From: Lasiosphaeris hirsuta
Lineage: Eukaryota > Ascomycota > Sordariomycetes > Sordariales > Lasiosphaeriaceae
Reading direction: 5' to 3'
DNA: 64,000 nucleotides
Assembly (NCBI GenBank): GCA_030549175.1
Contig: JAUKUA010000004.1
Coordinates: forward strand, 5,270,001-5,334,000
Of the stretch, positions 58,986 through 64,000 are shown one piece after another. The translations under genes and the position numbers were made by a program. Within the stretch, counting starts at the first letter, position 1; each line of letters begins with the position of its first letter. The notes beneath the pieces are model-generated. The model had not been told where the DNA came from. It saw only the letters and a list, made by a program, of their open reading frames with translations, and did not search any database.

Positions 58986-60618
58986 GTTATTAGCTAGCCA
59001 ATTTTCTTGCTATTAAGAGTGAGGCTAAAGTAAGTATTTATAATATAAACGGAGCCTTTATAAAAAAGATCAATGACTTTCTAAATAAGTATAATATATT
59101 TTATAACAGAGATATCATACTTATGTTTGATAAGAATAAAATAAGAATTAACCTTGTTAAGGAATAATAAAACTAAATTAAGTTAATGAAGTTATATTCC
59201 TAAAAAGTGAAAGATTGCGTTTTTACTATATTAAGACTTAATATTATACACATGGCTAGAAAGTTTACCTTTCTTAACGAACTAATCTCTATCATATGTC
59301 TTACCTTTATAATATAAAAAACGGTTAATAAAATAAAAATGAGCTATCTTATCGTCAACTTACGTACCTTAAATGAAGGTTACAGTACTAAACGTCTACC
59401 TACCTACAAACTAAGACAACATAATCTTTATAATATAAGAAAAAAAAAATCTTTATAATAAATACTTCCGGTTTCTTCTATTAATTATCCGTCTATAATA
59501 AATATCAAAATTACATAGTTATTATTATAGAAAGAAAACTTAAGTAATCAAATATAGTACTTATGGGATTTAAGAACTTATCTACTTTCGTCTAGCGTTT
59601 TATAGACCGCTTATTCCGTAATAGTTAAGATTTCGTACGAGTATATTTATAATATCATTATCTTTAGTACTATAGAAGACAAGTACTATAAATACATAAG
59701 TAAGATACTTAAGCTCCTAGAGAATACGAGGATATATATTAATACTAGTAAGTTATTCGCGGCTTATTTAACGATATAACTCTCAGGATATATTATTAAT
59801 AAAAAAGAAGTTATAAAAACAGATGATCGAATTACGGCTTTTTAAAAGATAAAGTTTCTAAATTCGTTAAATATACTTGAGATTTATCTAAGGATAACTA
59901 GATAGTTATAACATAAGATTACTTAATATAATATTAAAGCTGGACTATTATAAAAGAAAATAACGGTATTATTAGTATTAGGCTATGAGAAATAAAAGAT
60001 TATAAACAGAAGTATAAAGAATGTAAGAAAGGCTTATATATCGAAAATACATTTTTAACCTTTAAAAAATGAATATGAATCTTTCCGCCTATTATGAGAA
60101 TACTTATATATATAATTTATGACTTATTATTATGTTAAAACGAAGTTATTATTCTTTAAAGTCAATACTTATAAAGGAGTTTTTAACCTTTTCGTTTTTT
60201 AACTTAAGGATAACTAGGATAAGAAAGTAATCTTAGGACGTAACCTTGTAACGGATAAGGTTTTACCGACTATATTCTTATTAAGAGTAATTACTGTAAC
60301 CGAGTAGAAATATAAATCTATGGAGGTAAAGGTTATAATAATTGTACAAGTAGTTAGGAAGCTTAAGAAGATAGTTTAGTTAAACTAACACCGTTTAAAT
60401 ATCTTAATAGATTACGCTTTTACTAAAGATATTATTAAGTACATGTCTTTAGTAACGATAGACTTAAATAAGGTTAACCTTAAGCTTACGAATATAATAA
60501 ACTAGCTTTCTTAGTTTGAGATCAATATTTTTTATATCTTGGACGTTCTTAACATCGTTTCTAATATACTTTAAAGATAGATAAATCTAATAAGCTCGAT
60601 AATATCTAGGCTATGGTA

Positions 60619-62113
60619 CGGAAGTCCACTTCAAAAGTTTTGTCCACGCGCTAATAACGTCACCCCGTTATTTGCATATAATCCTTCTTTCAACCCTCTT
60701 TATATTCATTTCACCTTCTAACTAAATAATTTGCTCAATATGCCAAGGTATCCTCTCAATCCACGCTTAAATCTGCTTCTGTGTCAAGTTTTTCCAACAC
60801 TGTTCCCATGCTTTGATTGCCTCCTGGCGGCTTTTCGATGCCCCTTTTTTAGTTATATATCTTTTCATCCATAGCCAACATAGATTAATTGGATTAAGAT
60901 CGGGTGAGTTACTTAGCCAAAGTAGTCGTTTAATCTGATGAAGATTAAAGACTCATTCTTAGATATAATGAGCATGTGCTAGAGCCTTATCCTCTTGAAC
61001 GATTGTACCGGAGCAACCTTTTTCACACTCTTTAGCGAAAGGAAAGAGTTTCGGAAGAAGGACCTACGTCTAATAACGATACTAGTCGATTCCACCTTTT
61101 GAGCTTTGTACTAACTTGCCGTTCTTTTGGTTCCATCTCCACTGGGGTTTCCGACCAGGAATAGAAGCTAAAGATAATCTTCTCATCCCATTTTGAGGCT
61201 CCCACTGACCACGTAAAATAGGTTCCAACTCTTCATTCATCTTCTCAATATCTTCCATAGATTTCTCCTTTTCTTATTTTGTTTCTGGAAGCCAACAATG
61301 ACAGGGGCCTTTTTTATCATAAGAAAAACAACCCCAAAACATAAACTCAGAATATCCTTTCCAACGTTCACGAATAGAACTTTTGAGAAATCGCTCGTCT
61401 TTTGTCCTCCAAATTCGGTAACCCCCACGACGGTGAAGAAGAACGACAGCAGTTTCATTAGACCAGATAACTCTTTTCCAATGCCGATGAGCTAAACACC
61501 AATTAAGACGCTGCTCTCTCATCTTCTTCGTCAGTCCAGGCTTCCTCGTCAGCTTGGTCTTCTTGAAACCTACTTTCTTTAGGATCCGTAAGACTGTGGT
61601 AACTGAGATGTCAATTCCCTCCTGGCTAAGCTCGCCCGCAATATCAGAAGCGGTCTTCTCGCGGCCGTATCGATTATGGCGCACCTTAGCGATAATCTTC
61701 TCAGTATTTTCAGGAGTTTGTTTTGATGGACGGCCAGAACGAGAAGCATCTTCTAGCCACTCATCTTTTAAAATAAACAGCTGGTGGTTTGGCTCAAATC
61801 CACGTTCAATAGTTCGAGCATAAATACGATTAATCTGTCTGTCGGATAGATAAACCAGTTTCTTCTGAAATTTGAGCAGAAGTCTTCCCACCAACTAGAG
61901 ACTTTAATGTAAACAATAAGCGCACGCGTTGCAATATTAGTGTTTGGAGCTATGTTGATGTTGAGAAAGAGCGATATAATTGATGTGCGGGGCAAACAAG
62001 TGGAGGGGAGGGGCAGTGTGAGCGGGAAAAGGATGTACGTAACCTGGTAGCGTATGCAAACAACGGGGGTGGCGTTATTAGCGCTTACACAAAACTTTTG
62101 AAGTGGACATCCG
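60619..62113 (-). mobile_element. Tc1/mariner-type DNA transposon (1495 bp), complete but inactive
   Basis: Terminal inverted repeats of about 60 bp with a few mismatches: the left end reads CGGAAGTCCACTTCAAAAG and the right end in reverse complement CGGATGTCCACTTCAAAAG, both continuing to GCGCTAATAACG and then CACCCC. It is flanked by TA on each side (60617-60618 and 62114-62115). The uninterrupted Gypsy-1 copy at about 35590 shows a single TA at this point (CTATGGTATAAAAC), giving an exact empty site. Its composition is near normal compared with the AT-rich host element. Confidence 0.93.
60722..61960 (-). pseudogene. Tc1/mariner transposase, broken
   Basis: The N-terminal helix-turn-helix (LFTLKSLVGGKTSAQISEET, then LSIRQ) is in one frame. 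A 4-bp tandem duplication (ACAG, near 61835-61842) shifts it into the main frame 61274-61894, with GRPSKQTPENTEKIIAKVRH and the catalytic region VIWSNETAVVLLHRRGGY. The same frame continues past a TAA at 61274 to the DDE parts VQEDKALAHAHY and SNSPDLNPINLCW and ends at 60722. The first catalytic Asp of WSDE is Asn (codon AAT at 61457-61459). A further stop in GID-stop-YRY is explained by TGG to TAG. Relatives cut and paste at TA sites. Confidence 0.88.
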
Positions 62114-63520
62114 TATAAAACATAGGAAACGAGATATCTATTACGGTTACTTAGGTAAGTATCGAGCTTGTTATTAACGACTCGTTTAAAACTACCTTAT
62201 ATAAAGGTTATAAGAACAATATAAAATATAATAAGTTAATAGTTAGTATCAAAGCTAAGATAGAAAAACCAATTATATTATGATAAATAAAACATATTAA
62301 AGTATCTGGGAGATACCTACGATTTCTAATGGGACTATTTAAGATTAAGGACAAGTTACTATATTACGTTAATTACGATAAAAATCGTCGCCTTTATATC
62401 TTAAGGGCGTACGTTAAGATAGTACTTAAGATAGTTTACAATAAACAGCCTTTAGAATATATACTTTATTAATAAGGTATAGAAAGTGAAACATTTTATC
62501 TAGTTTTATAAGACTTACCGTTAGAACTAAACCGATAGATAGCTTACAAACAAAAAAATAATACCTATTTATATAATTCCATAGCTATTTTATACTATTA
62601 TGATAGATTTTATTATGAACTTATAGTCTTATTAACTAGAACGATATGATACCTCGAAGGTTATAATATACTTAATACATTTTATATAGTTACGTATAAG
62701 TTCTTTAAAGAACATTCTTACTGGTAGGATATTATATTTATATAATTAAAGATTAGGGAAAGATATTAATAATAATTATTAGTAATAAAGACTTAAAGTT
62801 TACCTTAGTATTATAGAAAGAGATTTTCAATATCTATAATATTAAATTACTCTTTTTTACTACTTACTACTTATAAACTGATAATTAGTTAGAAAGAACG
62901 AACTAAATGGTCAAGATTGTTATCTGTTTCTAAACCTCTATAATAAACGGAGAGGTTTTATAAGTTAATATATTACTATTACTCTAGTTTAATATTAATA
63001 ACATACTAACTGTTATAATTAGTAGATTACCTAATAAACTAGGTCTTAGGTTCTAGCTAAGGTCCCTAGTAAACATTTTAACTAAGAAAGAAGATATAAG
63101 AGCAGGTATTGAAGTAATAAAGGTTCTTAGGAGATATTACTAAAAGGAAGTAATTTAGCTTCTTAACATCGTTAAGGTAATAATAAAACTCCGCTATGAT
63201 AATAAGTATATACTTAAGACTTTTAAGACTGAAGATATTATTTACCTACGTCTTTATAAGGGTTATTATCCATCCAATAAGTTAAAAAGAAAATGATTAC
63301 CTTAAAGAACGGGCCTATTTAAGATTATTAATAAGATAAAGATAAGTAATCTAACTTATAAATTTAACTTCTTAACGTTATAGAAAGTATATTTAATCGT
63401 CTTAGTTACGGAACTATACTATCCTTAATAAGGTAAGGATCATTTTAGCCGAAAGTGATAAGTATTACTAACCGTTAAGGTTAATAAATAAGAAGAATAA
63501 AAGCTTAATTACATCGTTAG

Positions 63521-63763
63521 TGTAACAACCACTGAAAACTACATCAAGGCTGTGCATAAGCACTAGCTCCACGCAAGGCGTTCTTACAAGGCTTTGCGTA
63601 AGCACAGCCTGTAAGCAAGGCATACTGCAAAAGCTCAAAAGCTCTATATATACTGCTGTGCTCCTCAGATAGATTAAAAAGGATCATGCACTTCATAGTA
63701 CTCTTTCTTCCACCAATTATTGTGATTCCACTTCACCACCATTGCTTCCACCACCTCCTTTGA
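63521..63763 (+). repeat. solo copia LTR (243 bp)
   Basis: TGTAACAACCACTGAAAAC...CACCTCCTTTGA, collinear with 57083-57322. No matching flanks were found. The Gypsy-1 sequence on its two sides is not contiguous (about 37060 on the left, about 47880 on the right, by alignment to the large copy), so a deletion accompanied or followed the insertion. Confidence 0.88.
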
Positions 63764-64000
63764 ATATACTACTATAATAATTAACGATCCGAAGCTTCTC
63801 TTTATAATAAATAAAGAGATGAAAAATATTTTTACTAAAAGATTAAAGTTAACTATTAAAAACTAAAATCCAACTAATAACCTATATATATATACCTAGT
63901 TAAAGAAGTCATTAAGTAAGACTAAGACGATATGTAATAAGTAAAATATTAATAATAACTACTTACCTTTAAAAATATTTATCTTTATAACTATCCACTA
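63764..64000 (+). mobile_element. Gypsy-1 downstream frame, fragment running off the window
   Basis: Collinear with about 47875-48110 (GATCCGAAGCTTCTCTTTAT and following). Continues beyond the window. Confidence 0.8.

Larger units (their letters stand above)
58986..63520 (+). mobile_element. second Gypsy-1 pol copy, split by a Tc1/mariner element
   Basis: 58986-60618 and 62114-63520 are collinear with about 33940-37060 of the large copy, covering RT, RNase H and integrase. The RT active site is lost (YIDD reads YIYN near 59660). Heavily RIP-like. Interrupted at a TA by the element at 60619-62113. Confidence 0.85.

Overview
The window looks like a chromosome arm segment of a filamentous ascomycete (Pezizomycotina, most likely a Sordariomycete). 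Short introns of about 47-87 bp with GT..AG ends and CTAAC-type branch points, GC-rich genes with pyrimidine-rich leaders, an intron-bearing tRNA-Ser, and retroelements heavily mutated by C-to-T and G-to-A changes (the signature of repeat-induced point mutation, RIP) all point this way. The species cannot be named from sequence alone.

There are two compartments with a sharp border near 20.2-20.4 kb. The gene-rich part (1-20.2 kb) holds, in order: a phospholipase D-like protein (minus strand), two copies of a small TA-flanked inverted-repeat element, a Dal5/Tna1-type major facilitator transporter, a bestrophin-like channel, an uncharacterised fungal protein with a C-terminal C2H2-like motif, a decayed family-2 glycosyltransferase, tRNA-Ser(GCT), an O-methyltransferase, the mu subunit of the AP-2 clathrin adaptor, and a GPI-anchored Crh-type glucan/chitin transglycosylase. 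They do not form a pathway; they are ordinary single fungal genes.

The repeat-rich part (20.4-64 kb) is almost entirely nested transposable elements. 'Gypsy-1' is a Ty3-type element with 234-bp LTRs (TGTTACG...CGTAACA). Its largest copy (30155-49324) is flanked by ATGAT and split by a chromovirus-type Ty3 element with about 1.3-kb LTRs (TGTCACAC...GTGTCACA), the whole insertion flanked by ACTTT. A Ty1/copia element lies at 51800-57322. A second Gypsy-1 copy is split by a complete but dead Tc1/mariner element (60619-62113) at an exactly reconstructable TA site. Solo LTRs nest inside each other to three levels near 21 kb.

Within the repeats is one small island (about 22.8-26.6 kb). It carries a small secreted protein gene whose promoter has a tandemly duplicated palindrome, and, on the minus strand, a decayed fragment of a Nudix hydrolase of the YJR142W/DUF4743 type that appears to end in a 43-nt poly(A) tract and may be a retrocopy.

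The least explained item is an extra reading frame of roughly 600 codons between the integrase and the 3' LTR of Gypsy-1, kept in three places in the window. All functional calls rest on motif recognition; no database search was run.
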